Shown here piece by piece: positions 24,241-32,465 of a DNA stretch of 53,751 nucleotides (its first letter is position 1; every line of letters starts with the position of its first letter). A program made the position numbers and the translations under genes. The stretch comes from Bacillota bacterium (GTDB taxonomy: Bacteria; Vulcanimicrobiota; JAJTBE01). The notes beneath the pieces are model-generated. The model was not told where the DNA came from and searched no databases. It was given only the letters and a program-made list of their open reading frames with translations. The stretch lies in contig JAJTBE010000217.1 in the NCBI GenBank assembly GCA_021287065.1, positions 1 through 53,751 of the forward strand. Direction: 5' to 3'.

Positions 24241-25908
24241 TTATGCTTTCAAACCTTCCAGAATCTGGTGTGCAAGGTATGAAGGCGAATCTTTGAATGG
24301 AAGTTTTTCTGCCGCCACATCCTGAAGTTTTTCCTTAACACCCTTATACTCAGGGGTTTCAAGGAGCTGAGGATTGGCATTCAGGTTTTCCTGAAGTACC
24401 GACAGGCAACGGAATCTGATTCCGTCGTAGTTGGCAGGTTCAAGAAGTCTTTTTATATGAGAAGGATCTTCGAGAATTTCCTTCTTAAACTCTTCGCCAT
24501 GTTCAAAAGGATAAGAGGCCATCTTCACATGAGCAAGGCTTGGTCTTGTATTTATTGTTGGTTTTAAATCTTCAGCAGTAATTGTTACTTCTGCATCAAG
24601 ATTATGTGCATTGGGATACTTTTCATCAACAACAGAATTTTCCTGTTCTGAGATTCCGTCTTCCCTGTTGGAGACAGCTATTACTGTCATTCCTTCAGGA
24701 ATGGATTTTCCCTGAACATATTTTTTAATGAAATCCGAGCCTTCGGAAATCTGCTGAACACCGGGTTTCTGCATATATGTCATCGGATTTGTCATAGTAG
24801 TCATGTTGTTTGATGTAAGTTTTAATGTTTCTCTTGTCATTGACTTGGAGAAATCATAATAGCTTTTGAAGAAAGGATTCAACATAGCAAACTGCATTCC
24901 GGGCATGCCTTCCATCGGGGCGAGCATTGTTTTATCAAGAATATCGTAGCTCAGATTGGCAAGACCCCTGGGAAGCGGTGCTGTTACACCTTTTGCAACC
25001 GGTGAGGAAAGCGTGATTACGGTTGAAACGCCATTTCCGGCATCGTAAGCGAATTCATTTTTATCACTGAGTGATGTTTTAGGGTTCATTGCAATAGTGT
25101 ATGATACAAATCCGCCCATACTATGGCCCAGAAGAACTGCCTTGGGAGAAACTGTATCCATAACTTCTGCAGCAGTTTTACTGCAAACAAGATCTTTCTT
25201 TTTCGGGTCTGATTCGCTATCTGCAAATCCCGATTTTTTAAGATCCTTTGCGAGTTTATCTTCGATCATCTTTGTATGGGTGCTGAAGCTGCCGAGGAGT
25301 TCCTCTCTGTTTTTAACCATAAGGTTTGCCACATCGCCGATAACTCCGGGTATGAGCTTCATAAGGGAGTCAACATTCTGTCCCTGTCCGTTATAAAGAT
25401 TTTCATCGATTCCAAAATAAGATTGTAATGCCTGAGCATCATTTTTGATGGGAAGGAGATCGTTGAGATGTTTCTGTGTAACCTGCATCCTGTCTTCATT
25501 GACATTTCTGGAGACGATCTGACCTGATTTCTGAAGGTGCTCTCCTTCTTTAATTGTCATGTAGGTGGTAAGATCAGCAGGATGACCTGTCTGCAGTGCG
25601 CCATCACCATATTTTTCAATACTTTTCTGTGTAGCCATGGTTCCATGCACTATTACAACAGGGGTTTCATTTCTTGCTGTGTTCTGGGTTTGACCAGCCT
25701 GAGGAAATTTAACTACCTGGGTCGAATACCCGGCAGATAAGTCTTTCATTTTGCCTAAATCTTCTGCTAACTTATCAAATTGATCCCCGCCGAGACTAAC
25801 TTTATCTTTAACAGCGGTTTCTTCGCGACCGGTTATCATTTCCATAAAACTCGGTTTGTGCTGAAAACCTGAGACGGCCTGAAAATCAGACGTTCTGTTA
25901 AGTTCCAT
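24241..25908 (-). CDS. Alpha/beta hydrolase (lipase-like) with shared N-terminal leader
   Basis: 555 aa from the ATG at 25908 with GGAGG 5 nt upstream; the in-frame TTG at 25920 overlaps this site and is rejected. The leader (MELNRTSDFQAVSGFQ...) contains 'VKDKVSLGGD' (D35), matching the motif of the glycine-zipper proteins. The hydrolase core has an oxyanion loop 'VVIVHGTMA' (H88) and a nucleophile elbow GHSMGG (S263), with a ~170-residue insert between them. The C-terminal half has candidate Asp/His, e.g. near 'SLAHVKMASYPFEHGEEF'. No signal peptide. Lipase, esterase or acyltransferase are all possible. It is driven by a promoter with the shared 18-bp box. Confidence 0.82.
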   Translation of the reverse strand: MELNRTSDFQAVSGFQHKPSFMEMITGREETAVKDKVSLGGDQFDKLAEDLGKMKDLSAGYSTQVVKFPQAGQTQNTARNETPVVIVHGTMATQKSIEKYGDGALQTGHPADLTTYMTIKEGEHLQKSGQIVSRNVNEDRMQVTQKHLNDLLPIKNDAQALQSYFGIDENLYNGQGQNVDSLMKLIPGVIGDVANLMVKNREELLGSFSTHTKMIEDKLAKDLKKSGFADSESDPKKKDLVCSKTAAEVMDTVSPKAVLLGHSMGGFVSYTIAMNPKTSLSDKNEFAYDAGNGVSTVITLSSPVAKGVTAPLPRGLANLSYDILDKTMLAPMEGMPGMQFAMLNPFFKSYYDFSKSMTRETLKLTSNNMTTMTNPMTYMQKPGVQQISEGSDFIKKYVQGKSIPEGMTVIAVSNREDGISEQENSVVDEKYPNAHNLDAEVTITAEDLKPTINTRPSLAHVKMASYPFEHGEEFKKEILEDPSHIKRLLEPANYDGIRFRCLSVLQENLNANPQLLETPEYKGVKEKLQDVAAEKLPFKDSPSYLAHQILEGLKA

Positions 25909-25937
25909 AAACGCCTCCAAAATATTGTTATAGAAAC

Positions 25938-25993
25938 AGTTTATCAGAATAAATTAACACATGCTATGTTTTATTTGTTAAATAAATGTTAAC
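25938..25993 (-). promoter_or_regulatory. Activator box and putative promoter of the hydrolase gene
   Basis: Minus strand: GTTAACATTTATTTAACA (25993-25976), 9 nt, TAGCAT (25966-25961), 17 nt, TAAACT (25943-25938), then 29 nt to the ATG. The box is a near-perfect direct repeat of TTAACA with 5-nt spacing. The -35 is poor and the geometry is the same as at the glycine-zipper promoters. Confidence 0.6.
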
Positions 25994-27091
25994 TTAAATC
26001 AGGTTATTTATGACTATGCAATCAGGATCAGGGTAATCAAAACTGCCATATTCAAAATAGGATCTTGCAGGACAGCCCGCTGCACAAACATCCTTAAGTC
26101 TGCATAGTGAACATTTTTCAACTTTATCTTTTCGTTCAACGGCAATTTTTCTGAAAACCTCTTCCCCACTTTTGCAGATTTCCTCAAGGGAATCACTTTT
26201 CAGAACATTGCCCATACTGAACTGAGGAAGCATCATAAGGGAACATGGGTAAATTTCTCCCCGGTAGTCCACTGCAATGCTGCGGCATATTGAACAGGGT
26301 AAGTCGGAGGATTTTTCATCCATTCTTTTCTTCAGGGAAGTTTTAAGGGAGCCGGAAATTTTCAGCTTTTCCTTGTATTTTTTTTCAAGATCAAACAACG
26401 ACTGGTAGTATTCGAGAAGCTGCTCCTGATTTATAAAAAGTCCATTTCGTTTTTCAGATGCCCTTCCGATGATTACTGCAGGAGTGAGAACAATCGACTG
26501 AATGCCTAATCCTGATGCGAAAGCTGCATAGTTTTCAATATTTCTGAAATTATCAGCATTAACAGTCATACAGAGGGAAATAAATTTTCGAAGACCTGCT
26601 TTTAACAGATTTTTTATGCCTCTGACAGCTGCAGAAAATGAACCGGCTCCACGATGAATATCGTTTATCTCCGCCGTTGAACCATCAAGGCTTACACTCA
26701 AACTAATGTTCGACAGGCTGGCTAACTTCAACCCCAATTCCATATCAATCAGGGAGGCATTGGTGATTATATTTGTATGGCAGCGTGAAGATGCATATTC
26801 GATGATGGAGATTGTGTCGGGTCTGAGAAAAGGTTCCCCTCCGCTTATGGTTAAGGATTTTGCTCCCCATGACAGAGATTTTTCGATTATTTCAATTATC
26901 TGGTTAAGGGTAAGAAAATCATTTTCTGCCGGATTTCCGCAGGCATAACAATAATCACACAGAAAATTGCAGCGACGCGTTATTTCAAGATAAACACTGT
27001 AAGCACTTCCTGATTCTTCCACTGATCCATCAGATCCATCAGATCCATCAGATCCATCATATCCATCATATCCATCCGCCAAATGGGACAT
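25994..27091 (-). CDS. Radical SAM/SPASM-domain protein
   Basis: 365 aa. The radical SAM Cys motif is in 'ITRRCNFLCDYCYACG' (CxxxCxxC, ~40-47), and 'SGGEPF' is the SAM-binding GGE. The C-terminal SPASM-type Cys set is 'CSICRSIAVDYRGEIYPCSL' and 'CSLCRLKDVCAAGCPARSYF', ligands for auxiliary [4Fe-4S] clusters. Such enzymes modify peptides or proteins, or act in cofactor maturation; the substrate is unknown. The N-terminus is a DG(Y/S) repeat encoded by a 9-bp DNA repeat. Its ATG shares a base with the stop of the FAD oxidoreductase gene (TAATG), so the two are coupled. Confidence 0.9.
   Translation of the reverse strand: MSHLADGYDGYDGSDGSDGSDGSVEESGSAYSVYLEITRRCNFLCDYCYACGNPAENDFLTLNQIIEIIEKSLSWGAKSLTISGGEPFLRPDTISIIEYASSRCHTNIITNASLIDMELGLKLASLSNISLSVSLDGSTAEINDIHRGAGSFSAAVRGIKNLLKAGLRKFISLCMTVNADNFRNIENYAAFASGLGIQSIVLTPAVIIGRASEKRNGLFINQEQLLEYYQSLFDLEKKYKEKLKISGSLKTSLKKRMDEKSSDLPCSICRSIAVDYRGEIYPCSLMMLPQFSMGNVLKSDSLEEICKSGEEVFRKIAVERKDKVEKCSLCRLKDVCAAGCPARSYFEYGSFDYPDPDCIVINNLI
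27025..27076. repeat. 9-bp tandem repeat inside the radical SAM gene
   Basis: Three ATCCATCAG units, two ATCCATCAT units and a partial unit in a row (plus-strand reading). On the coding strand each unit encodes Asp-Gly-Ser or Asp-Gly-Tyr (residues ~6-23). Unit number could vary by slippage without changing frame. Confidence 0.95.
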
Positions 27092-28449
27092 TAGGGTAAA
27101 TCCTCTCTGCCTGCAGGTTGCAAAAGCCCTCCAAGATTCAGGATCTGCTCTCTTACATCTTTCACATCAAGCTCGCCGGGATCTGTCTTTTTCTTAACTG
27201 CAACCGAAGCTGCCGCTCCTGCTGCCTGCCCCATAGCCATAACCGTAGCCTGAACTCTTGCTGAGGCATGTGCTTCAAACTTTGAAGAAAAACATTTGCC
27301 TGCAACAAGAAGGTTTGAGCCTTTTAAAGGCTGGAGGCATCTGAACGGAATGCCATAAAACCCCTCATCACCGGTATGCTGAGTTTCTATGCCGTTTCCC
27401 TGGGGTAGATGTATATCAACGGGAAACCCTCCGAAGGCGATTTCATCATCAAATCTTCTTCCAAGCTTTACATCTTCACCTGACAGCATATACCTGCCGA
27501 TTATTCTTCTTACTTCTCTTATCCCGAGCTGAGGAGCTTCGCCTGTAAACCTGCAGAATCCGAATCCGGGAATCCATTCCCTGATGAAGTCAAGTATTTC
27601 ATACATCTGCATTCTGGCATTAACAAGAGCTTTTTTCCAGCTTTGGGGATCATGAGGATTAAAATCCTGCACTCTTGTAGAATTGATGGCAACCTCATCA
27701 TCATGCATCGTCTGATAGAATAGAAGCCTATCTCTTGGGACCGATAGGTTTGCCATTTTCCATAATCTGAAAAATCCTGAAACACCCAGAGCGGGAGAAC
27801 TTTTCAGGAGATCAAAGCGTGTTTCATCGTGAAAATCATCCATGTGTTTCCACATATATCTCAGGATAGGTTTAAAATTAACATTTCTTACTTTAAAAAT
27901 AAGGGTTGCAGGCATAGCATACCCATCCCTGCCCATTTCAAAATCATTGCCTGCCATAAATGCTACATGTCCATCACCTGTGGCATCAATAAACACAGGA
28001 GCCTTCACTTCAAATCTGCTGTGTGCGGAGCAGCACTGAACAGATTTTATTCTGTTGCCTTCCATCTGCAGATTGGTGCAGAATGTATCGAACAAATAAT
28101 CCACTCCCTGATCATTCAGGCAGGATTGAAGAACAAATTTATATTTATCAGGATCAAAGGGAGTAACTGAGTATGCAACACCTACAGTATCTCTGACATG
28201 TCCGGTTGTTCCGCCTATTGCAGCAAGTTTATCGAAAATCTCCTGAGGAATTCCGTCCACAATTCTATAGCCCAGCCGGCTATGAAATGTAAGACATGAA
28301 TGAACCCATCCGCCTGTCGCCATTCCACCCAGATACTGATTTTTTTCAAGAAGCAGAGTTTTTACACCGCTCCCCGAAGCGGCGAGTGCGGCGCAAACGC
28401 CTGTAACTCCTCCGCCGATAACTACAACATCATACTCGTAAGACTGCAA
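27091..28449 (-). CDS. FAD-dependent oxidoreductase
   Basis: 452 aa from a TTG start at 28449 with AGAGGA upstream. The Rossmann FAD-binding motif GGGVTG lies at ~12-17, followed by 'LLLEKNQYLGGMATGGW' typical of the FAD_oxidored (PF12831) group. The C-terminal FAD loop is 'NLLVAGKCFSSKFEAHASAR'. No signal peptide. Substrate unknown. It is coupled to the radical SAM gene that follows (overlapping TAATG), so the two probably serve one pathway, e.g. modification then oxidation of the same substrate (inference). Confidence 0.88.
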   Translation of the reverse strand: MQSYEYDVVVIGGGVTGVCAALAASGSGVKTLLLEKNQYLGGMATGGWVHSCLTFHSRLGYRIVDGIPQEIFDKLAAIGGTTGHVRDTVGVAYSVTPFDPDKYKFVLQSCLNDQGVDYLFDTFCTNLQMEGNRIKSVQCCSAHSRFEVKAPVFIDATGDGHVAFMAGNDFEMGRDGYAMPATLIFKVRNVNFKPILRYMWKHMDDFHDETRFDLLKSSPALGVSGFFRLWKMANLSVPRDRLLFYQTMHDDEVAINSTRVQDFNPHDPQSWKKALVNARMQMYEILDFIREWIPGFGFCRFTGEAPQLGIREVRRIIGRYMLSGEDVKLGRRFDDEIAFGGFPVDIHLPQGNGIETQHTGDEGFYGIPFRCLQPLKGSNLLVAGKCFSSKFEAHASARVQATVMAMGQAAGAAASVAVKKKTDPGELDVKDVREQILNLGGLLQPAGREDLP

Positions 28450-28820
28450 TGAAATTTCCTCTTTAAAAATATTCTTTACAACTGCTTTCTATACAAAGCA
28501 TTCATTTCCTGTATCTTCATATTTTTCAAAGGGTAAAATAAGTTTTAATTTTTTTTACGGTTCCGGGAACATTTTAAACAGGATTATTGTTGTCTTATTT
28601 GGTAAGGCGATTCGGTTATTTATCCAGTCTTACCCCCCTGTGAACAGGGGGGGTGGAAAGGCGTCGAACCCCCACGATGCTTTTCCAGTTTTTTTTTGTA
28701 CAAAACTAATGAGAATATATTTAACTGTCAAGTTGTATTGTGGAGGAATAAAGATTAAACCGGAGAAGTAAAAACATATAGACTACTTATATTGTCTTAA
28801 ATACAACGACAGGTGAGAAC
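28450..28820. other. Divergent intergenic region (FAD oxidoreductase / dnaJ-like)
   Basis: About 370 nt without a gene. The left part (28450-28600) is AT-rich and contains the short palindrome GTTCCGGGAAC (28560-28570). The centre holds a two-hairpin element ending in a T-run (28632-28697). The right part (28700-28820) should hold the dnaJ-like promoter, but no strong -35/-10 pair is clear. Confidence 0.6.
28632..28697 (+). terminator. Two-hairpin structured element ending in an intrinsic terminator (attenuator-like)
   Basis: Hairpin 1: CCCCCCTG (28633-28640) pairs with CAGGGGGG (28645-28652), tetraloop TGAA. Hairpin 2: a 12-bp stem, 28655-28666 with 28675-28686 (two G-U pairs), loop AACCCCCA, followed by AG and nine T (28689-28697). 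The CCCCC loop of hairpin 2 can also pair with the G-run 28649-28653, giving a pseudoknot or an alternative fold. It lies 120 nt upstream of the dnaJ-like gene with no coding gene before it on this strand. No riboswitch family was recognised. Confidence 0.7.
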
Positions 28821-29453
28821 ATGCCTGCAAAACAGGATTACTACAGGCTTCTTGGTGTGAAGCCTTTATCAAAAAAAGAAGAAATAAAGCGGGCTTACAA
28901 GGAAAAGGCAAAAAAATATCATCCTGATTTGAACCCGGACAAAAGAGAATACGCCGAGGAAAAGATGAAAGAACTTACTGAAGCGTATGATGTTTTAGTT
29001 GATTCAGAAAACAGGATGGAATACGACAATTCAAAGATGTTTGCCCTGAAGATCCCTTCACAGTTGCGGAGAAGTTCCGCTGAGAACACTTATACCAGTG
29101 AAATATCGAAGCCTAAACAGTCTTTTTTTGATAAGCTGAAGAACATTTTTTCCGGAAAAAAGGAAAACACCAATGGCCAACTGATGTCTAAAGATATAGC
29201 GGACAGATTTTCCATGGGTATTACCTACGCTGCTAAAAAGGAAGAAAGTATGCTGTCGATGGCAAAAATCGAATTCGAAGCTGTCCTCGAAGCGATTCCC
29301 GGGCAGAAAGAAGCAGCTTACAATCTGGGAATAATCTGCTACCGACTTGGTGATTATGATTCTGCGCTCCTGATTTTCAGAAAACTGTTGTCCTTGTATC
29401 CGGACAGCAGTGATATGAAAAAGATAATTTCATTGCTCGCTGTTGAAGAATAA
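28821..29453 (+). CDS. J-domain protein with C-terminal TPR
   Basis: 210 aa. A J domain occupies residues 5-70, with the HPD motif in 'KYHPDLNPDKREYAEEKMKE'. A Lys/Ser-rich linker (~75-115) and a helical TPR-like region (~125-205, 'QKEAAYNLGIICYRLGDYDS') follow. There is no G/F region or zinc finger, so it is not DnaJ itself but a specialised co-chaperone that would recruit DnaK to partners bound by the TPR. The ribosome site is AGGTGA. It heads a same-strand series with the next membrane-protein gene 16 nt downstream. Confidence 0.92.
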   Translation: MPAKQDYYRLLGVKPLSKKEEIKRAYKEKAKKYHPDLNPDKREYAEEKMKELTEAYDVLVDSENRMEYDNSKMFALKIPSQLRRSSAENTYTSEISKPKQSFFDKLKNIFSGKKENTNGQLMSKDIADRFSMGITYAAKKEESMLSMAKIEFEAVLEAIPGQKEAAYNLGIICYRLGDYDSALLIFRKLLSLYPDSSDMKKIISLLAVEE

Positions 29454-29469
29454 TTACGGGAGGGTCCAC

Positions 29470-30282
29470 ATGTCTTTTGAGGATCAAAATCAACAAACCC
29501 CGCAATATCAGCCCGAAGGTCCACCTCCTGGTAATGAGGGATACTATACACCTCCGGGACCTGATATGGGAATGAATAATCAACCGGCCGCCCAGCCCAA
29601 AAAGGCGCCGTTTTTTGGTATGGGCTGTCTTGGATGCGGCCTGCTGGGATGTTTTGGTTCCCTGGCAGTTATGGGAGTGCTTTTCTTCGTTGGGATGAAC
29701 TGGTTTATAACAAATTTCTTTTCAAAGCAGCCTCTGGATATTCCCAAAGCATATCTCAGCTCTCAGGAAGAACAGGCATATGTTAAGAAATTCAAGGCAT
29801 TCAAAGAAGCTCTTGATAAAAAGGACGGTAAACCGGTTGTTCTGACTATGACGATGAAAGAATTCAATTACCAGATGCAGACAATCGACAATGCTGAAAA
29901 AGCTTCCATTTATCTGCGTATGGCGGACGACGGCAGCGATCAGACAGAAGTTATTATGTCAATGCCTATGAATAATGACAAAAATCAGACTCCCCTCTAT
30001 ATGAACATAAATCTGAGAGGTACTTTTGCAATAGAAGATTATTGCTACAACATTAATCTTTCTTTTGCACGGGTTGGAACTCTTGAAACTTCATCAAAAA
30101 AATACCTCGAGCAGATATCAAGAGATATTGAGACAAAAATACCCGCTTCACAGCAATTCAGGCAATTACCGGTAAAGGTTAAGAACCTCAAAATCGATAA
30201 GGAAACAATAACTGTGGAATTAATTTCAAAACCGGCATCTGAAATAGTGCCGGTTGAGACCAATAGTTCAGGCGGCGGCTGA
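29470..30282 (+). CDS. Single-pass membrane protein of unknown function
   Basis: 270 aa from the ATG at 29470 (GGGAGGG 6 nt upstream; an earlier in-frame ATG at 29443 overlaps the dnaJ-like gene). Residues 1-45 are Pro/Gln/Gly-rich ('QTPQYQPEGPPPGNEGYYTP'). A Gly/Cys-rich hydrophobic stretch at ~48-85 contains four Cys ('GCLGCGLLGCFG...') and likely spans the membrane. The remaining ~185 residues form a mixed alpha/beta domain, probably extracytoplasmic. No known domain was recognised. It is probably co-transcribed with the J-domain gene. Confidence 0.75.
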   Translation: MSFEDQNQQTPQYQPEGPPPGNEGYYTPPGPDMGMNNQPAAQPKKAPFFGMGCLGCGLLGCFGSLAVMGVLFFVGMNWFITNFFSKQPLDIPKAYLSSQEEQAYVKKFKAFKEALDKKDGKPVVLTMTMKEFNYQMQTIDNAEKASIYLRMADDGSDQTEVIMSMPMNNDKNQTPLYMNINLRGTFAIEDYCYNINLSFARVGTLETSSKKYLEQISRDIETKIPASQQFRQLPVKVKNLKIDKETITVELISKPASEIVPVETNSSGGG

Positions 30283-30355
30283 GGAAGCTGACATTAAACC
30301 GCCGTGAGCGGCAGCAGATACCTGAGAACCATAAATATAAGTGAAAAGGTGGCCT

Positions 30356-32452
30356 ATGGGAGGACAATCGATACCGGAAAAAAGAAAAAAAATACTGCTT
30401 GTGGATGACGAACAGTTTATAAGAAGGCTGACCCGCACCACTCTTGACAGTGATTATTATGAAATATTCGAAGCTGAAAACGGTCAGGAAGCTATGAAGT
30501 TAGCTAATGATGTGCTTCCGGATCTGATTCTGCTTGATTTAAAGATGCCTGATTTTTCCGGTTTGCACATCAGCAGGGAAATTCGAAAAGACAGCCGGTT
30601 TGAAGATACCTATATAATAATTCTGACAGGTGAGATGGATGAGGAAATGCGAAAACTCGGGCTTGAAGCCGGAGCTAACGATTTCTTTACGAAACCTTTC
30701 AGTCCGGTTCAGTTGCTGGATAAAATTCATGCTTATTTCAACAAAGATGAACATAAACTTGTTTTCTCCCATAAAACAAATCATAAGCCTGCCTCAATAC
30801 CCCAGGAGGAATCATATAAGCTTCATACCTGGGAGGAATTGAGCCGTCTTGAGAACGACCAGCTTATGATATACGCCCACGATTTGTGCCGGGTTTACCA
30901 GCAGGAAATCCATAAGACAAAAGAACTGAATAAAGCCTATGAAAAGCTCAAGGAAATGGAAAAAATGAAGGATGTTTTCATAGCGCTGGTTTCACATGAG
31001 CTGAAAACTCCCCTCAGTGTTATAAAGGGATATCTTTACCTGCTTTCGGAAGTGCTTAACCGTTCTGCCATTAAAGACGATATTTCGAGCTTTATGAACC
31101 CTATATCCAAAGCTATCGAAAGACTTGAAGAACTTATGGGCGAACTTCTTGATTTCTCCAGAATGAAATCAGGATTGATGACTTTTCAGAAAAGGGAGAT
31201 CAATATCCCTGTGTTTGTTAAACTGATAGTTAAGGATCTGCAAGCCCAGTTTGACAGCAAAAATATTAAAGTGAATGTGGAAGTAAAAGGCGACTTCAGA
31301 CCCATTAAAGCTGACTACGACAGGTTGAAGGAAGCGTTCACCCATCTGATTAAAAATGCCCTTAATTTTACTGATCCCGACGGAAGTTTTACCATAGAAT
31401 GCAAAGACGAGGGTGTCTGGGTTGTCATCGACATGAAAGATACCGGAAAAGGCATACCTGAAGATAAAATGGATAAAATCTTCAATCCATTCTATCAGAC
31501 TGCAGACTTTCTGACCCGTGAAGTCGGAGGTCTGGGACTTGGTTTGCCTATTACCAAACATATTATCGAGGATCATGGCGGAACCATTTCAGTTGAAAGT
31601 GAAATGGGTAAAGGCAGCACCTTCACTATCAAGCTTCCGCGGTCTTATCAGGATGTTAAGGAAATAGTTACTGAACTCAAGCAGACATATCCCCAGCAGA
31701 TAGAGGAATTAACAAAGAATCTTCAGAAGACTCAGGAGCAGCTGCTCTCATACACAGAGAATCTCAGCGACGGATATGCCAGAGAACATCAGAGAGTGGA
31801 ACAGCTTGAGGAATCCCTTAATGCTATGGAGCATTCATATGTTCAGACCATTGCGGCCCTTGCACGTACCGTTGATCTGAAAGATGCCTATACAGGAGGA
31901 CATACCGACAGGGTTTCTTTCTACGCATATGCAATCGCCAGAAATCTCAACCCTGAATTGCTCCATGACAGAAATTTCAAATATAGTCTTTTATTACATG
32001 ATATTGGAAAAATCGGCATAGCTGAAGATATTATGGGAAAAGCAGAGAAGCTTACCGATGAGGAATGGCAGATTTTAAAAGGGCATCCGCAGAAAGCTGT
32101 GGAAATACTCAAGGGTATCGAATTTCTTATGCCCGCTCTAAGTGCTGTCCGTTCTCATCACGAACGCTGGGACGGCAAAGGTTATCCTGACGGCCTCAGA
32201 GGAGAGGAAATCCCCCTTGCCGCAAGGATAATAGCCTTAGCCGACGCCTTTGATGCAATGACCACAAACAGGCCATATCGAAAAGGAATGTCGATGGAAG
32301 AAGCAAGGGAAGAAATCCAGAGCTTGTCCGGACTTCAGTTTGATCCGCAGGTAGTGGAAAAATTCTTCATTTCCTGGGAAGAAATAACTACATTTGCCGG
32401 ACAGGTAAACAAAGTGATTGATCTTGAACGCCAGATGATTGATGTCGGTTAA
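30356..32452 (+). CDS. REC - histidine kinase - HD-GYP hybrid signalling protein
   Basis: 698 aa from the ATG at 30356 (AAGGTGG upstream). Domains: receiver at ~12-130 ('ILLVDDEQF', phospho-Asp in 'LILLDLKMPDF', Lys in 'FTKPF'); a HisKA helix with 'FIALVSHELKTPLSVIKGYL' (phospho-His); HATPase_c with 'HLIKNALNF', 'DTGKGIPEDKMDKIFNPFYQ' and 'GGLGLGLPI'; a coiled coil (~440-495); and an HD-GYP domain with 'LLLHDIGKIGI' and 'HHERWDGKGYPDGL'. No membrane segment, so cytoplasmic. It should link phosphorelay input to c-di-GMP hydrolysis. The degenerate GGDEF gene follows 13 nt downstream. Confidence 0.93.
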   Translation: MGGQSIPEKRKKILLVDDEQFIRRLTRTTLDSDYYEIFEAENGQEAMKLANDVLPDLILLDLKMPDFSGLHISREIRKDSRFEDTYIIILTGEMDEEMRKLGLEAGANDFFTKPFSPVQLLDKIHAYFNKDEHKLVFSHKTNHKPASIPQEESYKLHTWEELSRLENDQLMIYAHDLCRVYQQEIHKTKELNKAYEKLKEMEKMKDVFIALVSHELKTPLSVIKGYLYLLSEVLNRSAIKDDISSFMNPISKAIERLEELMGELLDFSRMKSGLMTFQKREINIPVFVKLIVKDLQAQFDSKNIKVNVEVKGDFRPIKADYDRLKEAFTHLIKNALNFTDPDGSFTIECKDEGVWVVIDMKDTGKGIPEDKMDKIFNPFYQTADFLTREVGGLGLGLPITKHIIEDHGGTISVESEMGKGSTFTIKLPRSYQDVKEIVTELKQTYPQQIEELTKNLQKTQEQLLSYTENLSDGYAREHQRVEQLEESLNAMEHSYVQTIAALARTVDLKDAYTGGHTDRVSFYAYAIARNLNPELLHDRNFKYSLLLHDIGKIGIAEDIMGKAEKLTDEEWQILKGHPQKAVEILKGIEFLMPALSAVRSHHERWDGKGYPDGLRGEEIPLAARIIALADAFDAMTTNRPYRKGMSMEEAREEIQSLSGLQFDPQVVEKFFISWEEITTFAGQVNKVIDLERQMIDVG

Positions 32453-32465
32453 AACCGGGGGTAAA

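Noticed and set aside
24241-25908. Hydrolase, phosphorylase-fold and thermonuclease genes as an anti-phage island
   Set aside because: The hydrolase has its own box promoter and terminator, the nuclease carries an export signal, and no defence-system hallmark or mobile element is near.
27025-27076. Short regular repeat considered as a CRISPR array
   Set aside because: Units are 9 bp without spacers and in frame inside a coding sequence.
28560-28570. GTTCCGGGAAC palindrome as a LexA or heat-shock operator for the J-domain gene
   Set aside because: Too short, and matches neither CIRCE nor a LexA box well.
28650-28690. tRNA T-arm-like string GGGGGTTCGAC on the minus strand
   Set aside because: No acceptor, D or anticodon arms can be built around it; the plus strand explains it as a terminator stem.
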